In this document: piece by piece, positions 1 through 8,692 of the stretch | How positions within the stretch are numbered: the stretch's first letter is position 1 | Layout: each line of letters begins with the position of its first letter | DNA from: Paucimonas lemoignei | GTDB taxonomy: Bacteria; Pseudomonadota; Gammaproteobacteria; Burkholderiales; Burkholderiaceae_D | DNA length: 64,000 bases | Reading direction: 5' to 3' | Assembly: GCF_004342585.1 (NCBI RefSeq) | Contig: NZ_SLZQ01000001.1 | Span: 310,001 to 374,000 of the forward strand | Notes under the pieces: generated by a model | Databases searched by the model: none | What the model saw: only the letters and a program-made list of their open reading frames with translations | Told to the model about the DNA's origin: nothing | Translations under genes and position numbers: made by a program

Positions 1-177
1 CGCGTCCATGAATTCACGGGCGGCGGTAAACTGGCGCAAACGGGCCCGCTGCGTGATGTCTCCAGACAGCAGGGCGATGTCCGGGCGTACCTCTGCGGCC
101 AGGCGTAGCAAGGCTTTCGAAACTGGTGCCTGCTCGGTGCCGAAATGCGTGTCGGACAGGTGAAGCAGTACGCTCAC
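1..177 (-). CDS. Metallophosphoesterase, N-terminal 59 residues (cut by window edge)
   Basis: The minus strand reads a GTG-initiated frame beginning VSVLLHLSDTHFGTE, with SGDITQRAR about 38 residues in. The D-x-H (SDTHFG) and GD (SGD) blocks are the first metal-binding motifs of calcineurin-like phosphoesterases. The GTG overlaps the stop of the upstream lipid kinase gene (GTGA), so the two are probably translationally coupled. The rest of the protein lies beyond base 1. Substrate cannot be told. Confidence 0.8.
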   Translation of the reverse strand, partial: MSVLLHLSDTHFGTEQAPVSKALLRLAAEVRPDIALLSGDITQRARLRQFTAAREFMDA

Positions 178-1211
178 GCATCGCTCCAGCCAGTGGGCGG
201 GACGACCAGGCGCAAGGGGCGCGGCGCTACCCGGAAGACCAGGGGAGGGCGCATCCAGGCGCTTTCGCCATCCATGGCAATCTTCACTTTTCGCCGCTGC
301 GCCCGAGCCAGCGGTTCCACCGAAAGCTGGCGGCACTGGAAATGGGAAGTGTCCGGCGCCTGGTTCAGGCGTCCCATCATGCCGCGCAATGCGATGCTCA
401 GGCGCTCGATGGCATTCATGGCCGGCAGGACCAGCACCGTCAGCTCTGCAGTCCGTTCGCCGTTATCTTCGCTCAGGCCGACCTGATCAAGCTGCAGCGC
501 ATTATTTCCCACGAATAGCGTGCTAGCGCGCACAACCTCCGCGCCATGCTCCTGCCGGCCGCTGGCATATTCGAAGCGCAGCAGCATTTCCGCATTGCGC
601 CTGATAAGAGTCAGCAGGCCTGCCCAGAGCGCTACCAGCCGGCTGCGACCATAACGCTGCTTGTATGTTTCGCGGTCTTCAAGCAGTTGCGGATAGAGGC
701 CCATGCTGGCGTTGACGAGAAAGATCTGGTCATTCAGCTGGCCCACCTTCACCAGCCTTTCCGTGCCGGCGCGCACACCGGCGATCAAGGCTTTGGCGGC
801 TGTGTATGGATCCTGCGGCAATCCATTGTCGCGCGCAAAATAGTTGAATGTACCCTTGGGAATGACGCCGAATGGCAGGCCGGTACTGATGACTTGTTGC
901 GCGACGGTGCGGATCGTGCCATCGCCGCCTGCCGCGACGATGACGCCGTTATGGGAGCCGGCAAGTTCGACCGCGCGCCTGATCAGGGAACTCAAGTCCC
1001 TGCTTTTCCGGCACAGGAGTATTTCACCGGGATGGCCTGCTTCGCGAAGCTGTCGGTCGATTGCGTCTCGCGCGGCATCGGCGTTTCTGCGGCCTGAGCC
1101 GGCATTCATGACTATGAACAGCGGGCGGTGCTCTTCTCCGGCAGAGGCAATGGTTTCCCCGGGGTGGAAGCCTGATGCCTGAACCTCATTCCGGTCAGAA
1201 GATGTCGCCAT
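174..1211 (-). CDS. Diacylglycerol/sphingosine kinase-family lipid kinase (YegS-like)
   Basis: A 345-residue protein with the DAGK catalytic fold: NAGSGR near residue 36, the nucleotide-binding GGDGT at 95-99, and PKGTFNYFARD at 118-127, which is typical of bacterial YegS/BmrU-type lipid kinases. Such enzymes phosphorylate diacylglycerol or similar membrane lipids. Length fits the family (about 300-350). An AAAGGA ribosome-binding site lies 6 bases before the ATG. It is followed with a 4-base overlap by a metallophosphoesterase gene, a kinase/phosphoesterase pairing that suggests a shared lipid or nucleotide pathway. The exact substrate is unknown. Confidence 0.85.
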   Translation of the reverse strand: MATSSDRNEVQASGFHPGETIASAGEEHRPLFIVMNAGSGRRNADAARDAIDRQLREAGHPGEILLCRKSRDLSSLIRRAVELAGSHNGVIVAAGGDGTIRTVAQQVISTGLPFGVIPKGTFNYFARDNGLPQDPYTAAKALIAGVRAGTERLVKVGQLNDQIFLVNASMGLYPQLLEDRETYKQRYGRSRLVALWAGLLTLIRRNAEMLLRFEYASGRQEHGAEVVRASTLFVGNNALQLDQVGLSEDNGERTAELTVLVLPAMNAIERLSIALRGMMGRLNQAPDTSHFQCRQLSVEPLARAQRRKVKIAMDGESAWMRPPLVFRVAPRPLRLVVPPTGWSDA

Positions 1212-1519
1212 TGAAATCCTTTAGAGAAATTTCCAACCAGCTCATACATTGCCGGGTTGGCAAACAACGTCGGCTTACTTGGATTGGAGTATTTTTGGCA
1301 ATAGAAAATTCCATTCGTTACTGTCAAAAAATACAGCCAATACCGAAGGGACTAAGCACGGTAAAAATTGTTAATTTTTTTTAAAGTTTGACTGGCCGAA
1401 ATGCCAGTTTTCCGGCTGGCAACTAGTCGCTAATATTGCTCCAATTTCTTCGCAGCAACACAGCATGAACGTATATAAATGAGCAGCGAAGAATCAACCG
1501 AACGCCCATTGGGGGAGAC
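1212..1519. other. Divergent intergenic region, lipid kinase / PHB depolymerase
   Basis: About 300 bases between divergently transcribed genes. The stretch around 1360-1385 is very AT-rich and must hold at least the promoter of the downstream depolymerase gene. Short inverted repeats built on CTGGC/GCCAG occur at 1391-1420. No gene is visible. Confidence 0.5.
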
Positions 1520-2779
1520 ATGAATAAATATCTGAAAAATCTTTGCTTTGCCGCTGCAACCGTAACCCTGATGGCCTCCGCACCTTCGGCCTTCGCGCTG
1601 AGCGAAGTGACCGGCTTCGGCACCAATCCTGGTGCGCTGAAGATGTTCAAGCATGTGCCGACCAGCATGCCGACCAATGCGCCGCTGATCGTGGCGATGC
1701 ACGGCTGCACCCAATCGGCGTCGGCGTATGAAGGCAGCGGCTGGAGCGCGCTGGCCAACAATTACAAGTTCTACGTCGTCTATCCGGAGCAGCAAAGCGG
1801 CAACAATTCCAACAAGTGCTTCAACTGGTTCGAATCGGGTGATATCGCGCGCGGCCAGGGCGAAGCCTTGTCGATCAAGCAAATGGTCGACAAGATGAAG
1901 GCGGATTACAGCATCGATGCCAATCGCGTCTACGTTACCGGCTTGTCGGCCGGCGCGTTCATGACGGCAGTCATGGCGGCGACTTATCCGGATGTGTTTG
2001 CCGGCGCCGCGCCGATTGCCGGCGGGCCCTACAAGTGCGCTACCTCGATGATCGATGCATTCAGCTGCATGAGCCCGGGTACCGACAAGACTCCTGCTGC
2101 CTGGGGCGATCTGGCGCGCGGCGGTTATTCAGGTTACAACGGCCGCAAGCCGAAGATCTCGGTCTGGCAGGGCTCGTCCGATACCACGGTCAAGCCGATG
2201 AACATGGATGAGTTGATGCAGCAGTGGACCAACTACCATGGCATCGACCAGACCGCCGACGTCAGCGAGACCGTCAAGGGCTTCCCGCACAAGGTTTACA
2301 AGGATGCATCCGGTAACGCCCTGGTGGAAACCTGGTCGATCACCGGCATGGCGCATGGCACGCCGGTCGATCCGGGCACCGGTGCCGAACAGTGCGGTAC
2401 CTCCGGTTCCTACATCCTCGATGTGAACATCTGCTCCAGCTACCACATCGCCCAGTTCTTCGGCCTGACCGGCGCCGGCACCACGACCACCACGACCGTG
2501 GGTTCGACCAGCACCACCACCGGCTACACCAGCACGTCCAGCGCGCCGGTAACCACGACGACAAGCGTGGCCAGCACGACAACTACGACGGTGGCAGCCG
2601 GTGCTTGCTACAACGCCAGCAACTATGCCCACGTGACCGCCGGCCGTGCAGTCAACAGCATGGGGTATGCGAAGGCCAAAGGCTCGAACCAGAACATGGG
2701 CTTGTATAACACCTTCACGACGTCCAAGCTGCGTGAAGCGCCGGCAGGCTACTTCACCATCGACAGTACCTGCCCGTAA
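1520..2779 (+). CDS. phaZ: Extracellular poly(3-hydroxybutyrate) depolymerase
   Basis: A 419-residue secreted esterase that hydrolyses extracellular PHB. A signal peptide (about residues 1-26, ending SAFA) is followed by a type 1 catalytic domain: oxyanion-hole MHGC with His61, then the lipase box GLSAG with Ser143, Asp221 (GSSDTT) and His279 (GMAHG). The order oxyanion hole before lipase box is the type 1 arrangement. A Thr/Ser-rich linker at about 322-358 connects to a C-terminal substrate-binding domain starting CYNASNYAHV and ending in TCP. A GGGGGAG ribosome-binding site precedes the ATG. It is monocistronic, with a terminator just downstream. Confidence 0.93.
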   Translation: MNKYLKNLCFAAATVTLMASAPSAFALSEVTGFGTNPGALKMFKHVPTSMPTNAPLIVAMHGCTQSASAYEGSGWSALANNYKFYVVYPEQQSGNNSNKCFNWFESGDIARGQGEALSIKQMVDKMKADYSIDANRVYVTGLSAGAFMTAVMAATYPDVFAGAAPIAGGPYKCATSMIDAFSCMSPGTDKTPAAWGDLARGGYSGYNGRKPKISVWQGSSDTTVKPMNMDELMQQWTNYHGIDQTADVSETVKGFPHKVYKDASGNALVETWSITGMAHGTPVDPGTGAEQCGTSGSYILDVNICSSYHIAQFFGLTGAGTTTTTTVGSTSTTTGYTSTSSAPVTTTTSVASTTTTTVAAGACYNASNYAHVTAGRAVNSMGYAKAKGSNQNMGLYNTFTTSKLREAPAGYFTIDSTCP

Positions 2780-2822
2780 CCTTATAACAGGCTCGAATCG
2801 CGGGAGACGTTCCCGCCTTTAC

Positions 2823-2846
2823 AACGGACCTTCGGGTCCGTTTTTT
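2823..2846 (+). terminator. Rho-independent terminator of the PHB depolymerase gene
   Basis: AACGGACC-TTCG-GGTCCG followed by six T. The stem has a stable TTCG tetraloop and sits 44 bases after the depolymerase stop codon. Confidence 0.9.
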
Positions 2847-3033
2847 ATGGAAACGACTTACTTATGAATTTTTTGTTGCTGATTCGCTTTATCGCTCCCT
2901 GAAAGTGATGACAAATCCTTGCGCATCTTCTTCAGGTAGGCGAGTATCGACTGTATAACGATAGGCCCGGCAGGAGTGCATCGAATGCGTCTGCAGGCAG
3001 CAAGCGTAAAACAACAATGGCAGGAGAGGGACG

Positions 3034-3999
3034 ATGTATAACGTTCAGCAGGAAGTCGACGAGCGCACGCGGCTGGTCGGTCAGAACAAGTTTGAATTGA
3101 TGCTGTTCAGGCTCGGTAATGCGGGGAGCACCGGGCAGAGCGTGCTCTACGGGATCAACGTTTTCAAGATCCGCGAACTGCTCGACATGGCAAGCGTGCA
3201 GGTCACGCCCATCGCCGGTTCGCCGCCTTTCATCATGGGCGTGGTGAACGTGCGCGGCCAGATCATCCAGGTCATCGATCTGCCGTCGGCAGTGGGATGC
3301 GTGGCGGCGGAAATGAAAATCCTGATGTTGACCGAGTATGCCGGCACGACCCAGGCTTTTGCCGTCGAAAACGTCGAGGATATTGTTCGCCTCGAATGGA
3401 ATCGCGTCAAACCGGCCGAGGGTGTATCGGGCGGCTCCGGTACCGTGACCAGCATCGCTTATCTCGAAAGCGAAGTCGGCGGCGCGACGCTGGCGCAGGT
3501 TCTCGATGTCGAGCAAATCCTGCGCAACGTGAATGGCGACGGCAAGGTCAATGTGGATGCGTCGGAGATTGGCGAAGGCGTCGACATTGCGCCCGGCGCC
3601 GTCATTCTGGCGGCGGATGATTCCGGCGTGGCGCGCATGATGATCGAGGAAGGCTTGAAAGCCATGGAGCTGCCCTTTGTCATGACCAAGAGCGGCAAGG
3701 AAGCCTGGGAACGCTTGCAGGAAATGGCAGAGGCGGCGGCAAACGCCGGCAAGGGCGTGCGGCAGAGCGTGGCGCTGGTGCTGACCGATCTGGAAATGCC
3801 TGAAATGGATGGCTTCACGCTGACCAAGAATATCAAGAGCGACCCGCGCTTCAAGGATATTCCGGTAGTGATTCATTCGTCATTGTCCGGCGCGACCAAC
3901 GAAAGTCACGTGAGAAGCGCCGGCGCCAATGGCTATGTCGCCAAATTCAATCCAGGTAAGCTGGCGGAAGCCCTGCGCAGCGCGTTGCGGGCAGCCTGA
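3034..3999 (+). CDS. cheV: CheV chemotaxis coupling protein (CheW-receiver fusion)
   Basis: A 321-residue cytoplasmic protein. Residues about 15-165 form a CheW-like domain (FRLG, INVFKIREL, GVVNVRGQIIQVIDL), which links receptors to CheA. Residues about 188-321 form a receiver domain with acidic residues ADD at 194-196, phospho-acceptor Asp252 (LTDLEMPEMDG), Ser in IHSSLS and Lys304. CheV adjusts kinase coupling during adaptation. The start has a GGAGAGGG ribosome-binding site. No other chemotaxis gene is adjacent, so it is an orphan copy. The interdomain linker contains an NVNGDGKVNVD stretch that resembles an EF-hand/dockerin loop. Confidence 0.92.
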   Translation: MYNVQQEVDERTRLVGQNKFELMLFRLGNAGSTGQSVLYGINVFKIRELLDMASVQVTPIAGSPPFIMGVVNVRGQIIQVIDLPSAVGCVAAEMKILMLTEYAGTTQAFAVENVEDIVRLEWNRVKPAEGVSGGSGTVTSIAYLESEVGGATLAQVLDVEQILRNVNGDGKVNVDASEIGEGVDIAPGAVILAADDSGVARMMIEEGLKAMELPFVMTKSGKEAWERLQEMAEAAANAGKGVRQSVALVLTDLEMPEMDGFTLTKNIKSDPRFKDIPVVIHSSLSGATNESHVRSAGANGYVAKFNPGKLAEALRSALRAA

Positions 4000-4017
4000 A
4001 AGTTACGCCGCATCCGC

Positions 4018-4087
4018 CACCCCGCATGCGCGCGGGGTGTGTCAACCAGTTTAACGGTTGCCTGTGCGTCCGCCGGAAAACGGCGGA
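4018..4087 (+). terminator. Cluster of three hairpins after cheV
   Basis: Three consecutive inverted repeats: CACCCCGC/GCGGGGTG around 4018-4039, CAACC/GGTTG at 4043-4060, and TCCGCCG-gaaaa-CGGCGGA at 4069-4087. None has a T-run, so termination is possible but not certain. Confidence 0.45.
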
Positions 4088-4227
4088 GTGTCCCAGTCCG
4101 TGATTGATAAAGCAGCTAGCCATTACTGCATTTGACGTTACACTGTCGGCTATTCAACCTTGCAATCGCTGTTCGGCCACATTCGCCGACAAGTGTACTA
4201 AATATGTTCGCCATCTCCGGACGTCCA

Positions 4228-6447
4228 ATGACTATTCGTGCCCGGATAGTCCTGCTCGTACTTTCTGTATTGCTGCCTGCCTTTATTTCCGGCGTGGTGG
4301 CGGTGTGGTTCGTCTATACCGAACAGAAGCAGGCGCAGGAGCAGAGTCTGGGAGAAGCTGCCCGCGCGCTGGCGCTACTGGTCGACAAGGAGTTGAGCAA
4401 TAGCGAAAGCACGCTGCACGCACTCGCCGCATCGCCGGACCTGAAAAAAGGCGATCTGCAATCGTTCTACAACTACGCCCTGCGTCTTGCGCCGACCGAG
4501 GATACCTCGATCGTGCTCAGCGATCTGGATGGCAAGCAGCTGATCAATACCCAGGTGCCCTATGGCGCTGCGTCGCCGGACGTGCTTCCGCAACTCCTGG
4601 TGCAGCGGAACAAGACCCGGCATGATCAAACCGTCGTGTCGGACTTGTACTTTTCTCCTGTCAGGAAGCGCTTCGGCATCCAGGTACAGATTCCCGTAAC
4701 CGTCGCCGGCAAGCCCGGCTACTATCTGGCGTATAGCCTGTCTGCAAGCCACATCAATTCCCTGATCCTGCAACAGGATTTTCCGAAAGGCTGGATCGGC
4801 ACGATCGTCGACCGGAGTGCCCATGTGATCAGCCGGACGCACGATCCGCAAAAATTCATCGGCAGGCAAGCCACCGACAGTCTGAAGAACAAAATCCTGA
4901 GCGGGATGCCGAGCGGGACCAACTGGAGCAAGACGCTGGACGGCATTCCGGTCGCCGCTTTTTTTCATCGCGCGCCTATCTCGAAGTGGACCGTGATCCT
5001 CAGCGTTCCGCAATCCCAGTTGCGCCAGCCCGCCATCAATGCCGCCATGCTGTTGACGGGATTGATGTCGCTGCTCATGCTGGCGTCGTTGGCAGGAGCG
5101 AAATGGTTTGCCTCTCGCACGATCAAACCCATCCGCGAGCTTGAACGGAATGCGGAATTGCTGGGGCAGCGGAACAAGGTGGCGCATGTCGCTTCGGGAA
5201 TCGTCGAGATCGATGCCGCCAATACTGCCCTGGCGCTGGCCAGCGAAGAGATCGACAGAAACAATGCCGAGCTCGAACATCGCGTCGCCGAGGCGGTCAA
5301 GTCGGCAAGACGCGCTCAGCAAGCCTTGTTGCAGGCACAGAAGCTGGAAGCGCTGGGGCGGCTGACCGGTGGCATCGCACACGACTTCAACAATGTCCTC
5401 CAGACGCTGACGGCATCATTGCAGCTTATTCGCCTGACGCCGGACAAGGAAAAAATTATTTCCATTACCGGGATATGCGAAAGAGCTGTCGCGCGTGCGA
5501 CGAATCTGATCAGCCAGTTGCGGGCTTTCGGCAGGGTGCAGGAAGCCAGTCTGTCAACAGTGAATCCGGCGCAGGCGATTGAACAAGCGCTTCCACTGCT
5601 GAAAAATGTATTACCCAGCAATATCGAGTTCGGACTGGATGTCGAGCAGCCTGTGTGGCCGGTAACGATCGATCCGACGCAGTTCGAGCTGGCGCTCATG
5701 AACCTGGTGGTGAATGCGCGCGACGCCATGCCTGAAGGCGGCAAACTCGGCATCCGGGTATGCAATGACAGTTTGAACGAGCTGAAGAACAACCTGCCTC
5801 CCGGGGAATACGTTCGCATCACGGTGGCCGATACCGGCATCGGCATGATGCCGGACGTGCTGGAAAAGGCGCTCGAGCCATTCTTCACCACCAAATCGGT
5901 CGATAAAGGCAGCGGCCTTGGTTTGCCGCAGGCGTATGGATTCGCGCTGCAATCCAAAGGCGACCTGACGATTGAAAGCGAGGAAGGCGCCGGAACGACA
6001 GTCACGATCTATCTTCCCCGCGCCTTCAAGACTGCGGATTTGGCGGAACCGACGGCTCCAACCACTGCGCTGTCTGCAGGTAGCGGAACTGTCTTGTTTG
6101 TCGAGGACGATGCGCTGGTGCGGGAAACTATCACCGACTTGATGCACCAGGCAGGATACAAGGTGATCGGCGCGAACAATGCTGGCGAAGCATTGGCCAT
6201 ACTGGAAAGCGGTGTCGCGGTCGATATCGTGTTTTCGGATATCGTCATGCCAGGCTCGATCAGCGGCATCGAACTGGCCAGGACAATACAGCAGCGCTTT
6301 GCTTCGACCGACATTATCCTGGCAACCGGATACAGCGAAAAGGAAATCGATATCTCCGGTGTGCAAATACTGGCAAAGCCATATGAGGCCGATGAATTGC
6401 TGAGCCTGTTGAAAGCGCGGATGGAAAAGGCAATCGCTGGCGCTTGA
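4228..6447 (+). CDS. Hybrid sensor histidine kinase with C-terminal receiver
   Basis: From the ATG at 4228 the protein has 739 residues. A transmembrane helix near the N-terminus (IVLLVLSVLLPAFISGVVAV) and a second near residue 275-295 enclose a periplasmic sensor region that looks like a Cache-type domain. Then follow a short coiled coil, a HisKA domain with His385 (GGIAHDFNN), a HATPase domain (NLVVNARDAMP, ADTGIGM, GSGLGL) and a receiver with Asp671 (FSDIVMPG) and Lys717. This layout is typical of orphan hybrid kinases. A longer reading from TTG 4132 or ATG 4204 is possible, but 4228 starts just before the first helix. The signal is unknown. Confidence 0.85.
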   Translation: MTIRARIVLLVLSVLLPAFISGVVAVWFVYTEQKQAQEQSLGEAARALALLVDKELSNSESTLHALAASPDLKKGDLQSFYNYALRLAPTEDTSIVLSDLDGKQLINTQVPYGAASPDVLPQLLVQRNKTRHDQTVVSDLYFSPVRKRFGIQVQIPVTVAGKPGYYLAYSLSASHINSLILQQDFPKGWIGTIVDRSAHVISRTHDPQKFIGRQATDSLKNKILSGMPSGTNWSKTLDGIPVAAFFHRAPISKWTVILSVPQSQLRQPAINAAMLLTGLMSLLMLASLAGAKWFASRTIKPIRELERNAELLGQRNKVAHVASGIVEIDAANTALALASEEIDRNNAELEHRVAEAVKSARRAQQALLQAQKLEALGRLTGGIAHDFNNVLQTLTASLQLIRLTPDKEKIISITGICERAVARATNLISQLRAFGRVQEASLSTVNPAQAIEQALPLLKNVLPSNIEFGLDVEQPVWPVTIDPTQFELALMNLVVNARDAMPEGGKLGIRVCNDSLNELKNNLPPGEYVRITVADTGIGMMPDVLEKALEPFFTTKSVDKGSGLGLPQAYGFALQSKGDLTIESEEGAGTTVTIYLPRAFKTADLAEPTAPTTALSAGSGTVLFVEDDALVRETITDLMHQAGYKVIGANNAGEALAILESGVAVDIVFSDIVMPGSISGIELARTIQQRFASTDIILATGYSEKEIDISGVQILAKPYEADELLSLLKARMEKAIAGA

Positions 6448-6448
6448 C

Positions 6449-8692
6449 CTAAACTCGCCACCAGCGCGGCAAGAGTTCGCGGATCTCGGAACGATCAAAG
6501 CGGTCATCCATCAAATGAACCGTTCCTTTATCGCTGCTGGTGCGGATCACCCGGCCTGCAGCCTGAACGACTTTTTGCAAGCCCGGATACTGGTAGATAT
6601 AGTCGTATCCATTTCCCAGAATGGCATCCATCCGCCGTTTCATTTCCTCATTCACCGGATTGATTTGCGGTAGACCCAGGGTGGCGATGAAGGCGCCGAT
6701 CAATCGATCGCCCGGCAAATCGATTCCTTCGCCAAAGGCGCCGCCGAGCACGGCGAACCCGATGCCTTGTCCGCCAGGCTGGAAATTCGCCAGGAAGGCG
6801 TGTTTTTCCGCCTCGCTCATCCTTGAAGATTGCCGCCATAGCGGAATTCTTGTCTGCAGCGATTCCATGCATGCAAGGACTTGTTCCAGATAGTCGAAGC
6901 TGCTGAAGAAGGCCAGGTAATTGCCGGGGCTGTCGAGATACTGCCTGCGCATCAGTTCGACGATCTTGTCGGCGGATGCAGTGCGGTCGCGATATCGCGT
7001 CGAGATGCTTTTTGCGATATGCACGCGCAACTGTGCCGCCTGAAATGGCGAATCGACGTCGATCCAGAGAGGATCTTTCAACCCCAGGATATCGCTGTAG
7101 TAATGCCAGGGCGATAAGGTTGCCGAGAACAAGACCATGCACGCCGGCCTGGCAAGTCGGTCCGCCAGGTGCGGTGCCGGCATGACGTTGCGGATGCACA
7201 GGCTGGATGTCGAACGGCCTCCCTGGTCTTCTGTCTTGTTCAAGTCGAACAGCGAGTGGTCGCCGAAAGTATCGGCCAGCCGGGAAAATTGCAGCGCCTC
7301 GAAATAAAAGGTTTGCATCGGCTGATCGAACGCATCAGGGCTCTCGGCGACATATTCAGTCATCGCCGACAGCAAGCGGCGAATTGCGCCATCAAAGCTG
7401 GCGGGAACCTCCGGGTAGGCCGAATAGGTACCGCTCTGGGACTGATTCAATTCATTCCAAGCACGATGCACGCCGTCGAATTCCTTTTTGATGACTTTGG
7501 GCGCCGAGTTGCGATTGGCTTTCAGGAGTGTCTGGTTCAGGGTGGCGCTATACATATCCCTGGCCCGGGAAATCAGATTGTGTGCCTCATCCACGAGCAC
7601 GCCGATTTGCCAGTCGTTTTCCACGGTGAGCGCATACAGCAGGGCGCTGCTGTCGAAATAGTAGTTGTAGTCGGCCACCACGACATCTGCCCATCTCGCC
7701 AGATCCTGGCTAAGATAGTAAGGACAGATGTCGTGCTTCAGCGCGATGGACCGGATCGATTCCCTGTCGCCGCCGGCAGTGACAGCTTCGGCACGGGCCG
7801 GAGGAAGGCGGTCATAAAACCCTTGCGCAAGCGGGCAGGATTGGCCGTGGCAGGCCTTGTCCGGATGTTCGCATGCCTTGTCGCGGGCGACCAGTTCCAG
7901 CACGCGCAGCGAAGACGGATGATCTCCCTGGATCGTTCGCAGCGCATCCAGCGCGACCTGTCGTCCCGGGGTCTTTGCAGTCAGGAAGAATACCTTGTCC
8001 AGCTTCTTATGCGCGCATGCCTTCAGCATCGGAAACAGCGTGCCTACCGATTTGCCGATGCCGGTCGGCGCCTGGGCGAGCAGCGGCCGGTGCGCGCCGG
8101 CAGACTTGTAGACCGCTTCGGCCAACTGACGCTGGCCTTCCCGAAATGCCGGGTACGGAAAAGGCAACGCCGCCAGAATCTCGTCGCGCATACTTCGATG
8201 TGCCAGCTCTTGCCGCGCCCATGCCAAGAAACGCCGGCACTGCTCTTCGAAAAACGCTTTCAAAGCATCGCGCTCATGTTCTTCGACGAGCAGGGTTTCC
8301 TTCTGCCTGCCGACATCGTAATACACCAGCGCCAGTTTCAGGCTGTCGAACCGGCGCTGCTCGCAAAGCAGGTAACCATACATCTTGAGTTGAGCCCAGT
8401 GGAGGACCCGGTGATTTTCCGGCATCAGGTCCAGGTCGCCCCGGAATGTCTTGATTTCCTCCAGCTGGTGTTTTGCCGGATCGTAGCCGTCGGCACGGCC
8501 CCGCACGCGCAAGTCTTCGTATTCGCCGCTCAGGCTGATCTCGGCTTCATAACCGGCCGGGCGCCGGGATTGCACCGTCTGGTGGCCGATGATTCCTTCC
8601 AGCGCAGTCGGAGAAGGAGAAAAGCGCAGATCCAGATCGCCTTGCTTGGCGGTGAAGGCGCACAGCTCGCGTACGGCGACGACATAGCTCAT
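6449..8692 (-). CDS. XPD/DinG-like Fe-S helicase with N-terminal RecB-like nuclease domain
   Basis: A 747-residue protein. Residues about 60-110 carry PD-(D/E)XK nuclease motifs (GRADGYD at 65-71, LEEIKT at 77-82, QLKMYGYLL at 101-109). The rest is a superfamily 2 helicase: Walker A APTGIGKS at 208-215, VDEAHN, and a C-terminal QAAGRVIR motif VI. Four cysteines between motifs I and II (ACEHPDKACHGQSC ... ICPYY) match the 4Fe-4S cluster of XPD/DinG enzymes. It starts with an ATGA overlap to the upstream VRR-NUC gene, so the two products are probably made together. It likely unwinds and trims damaged or branched DNA. A defence role cannot be excluded. Confidence 0.87.
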   Translation of the reverse strand: MSYVVAVRELCAFTAKQGDLDLRFSPSPTALEGIIGHQTVQSRRPAGYEAEISLSGEYEDLRVRGRADGYDPAKHQLEEIKTFRGDLDLMPENHRVLHWAQLKMYGYLLCEQRRFDSLKLALVYYDVGRQKETLLVEEHERDALKAFFEEQCRRFLAWARQELAHRSMRDEILAALPFPYPAFREGQRQLAEAVYKSAGAHRPLLAQAPTGIGKSVGTLFPMLKACAHKKLDKVFFLTAKTPGRQVALDALRTIQGDHPSSLRVLELVARDKACEHPDKACHGQSCPLAQGFYDRLPPARAEAVTAGGDRESIRSIALKHDICPYYLSQDLARWADVVVADYNYYFDSSALLYALTVENDWQIGVLVDEAHNLISRARDMYSATLNQTLLKANRNSAPKVIKKEFDGVHRAWNELNQSQSGTYSAYPEVPASFDGAIRRLLSAMTEYVAESPDAFDQPMQTFYFEALQFSRLADTFGDHSLFDLNKTEDQGGRSTSSLCIRNVMPAPHLADRLARPACMVLFSATLSPWHYYSDILGLKDPLWIDVDSPFQAAQLRVHIAKSISTRYRDRTASADKIVELMRRQYLDSPGNYLAFFSSFDYLEQVLACMESLQTRIPLWRQSSRMSEAEKHAFLANFQPGGQGIGFAVLGGAFGEGIDLPGDRLIGAFIATLGLPQINPVNEEMKRRMDAILGNGYDYIYQYPGLQKVVQAAGRVIRTSSDKGTVHLMDDRFDRSEIRELLPRWWRV

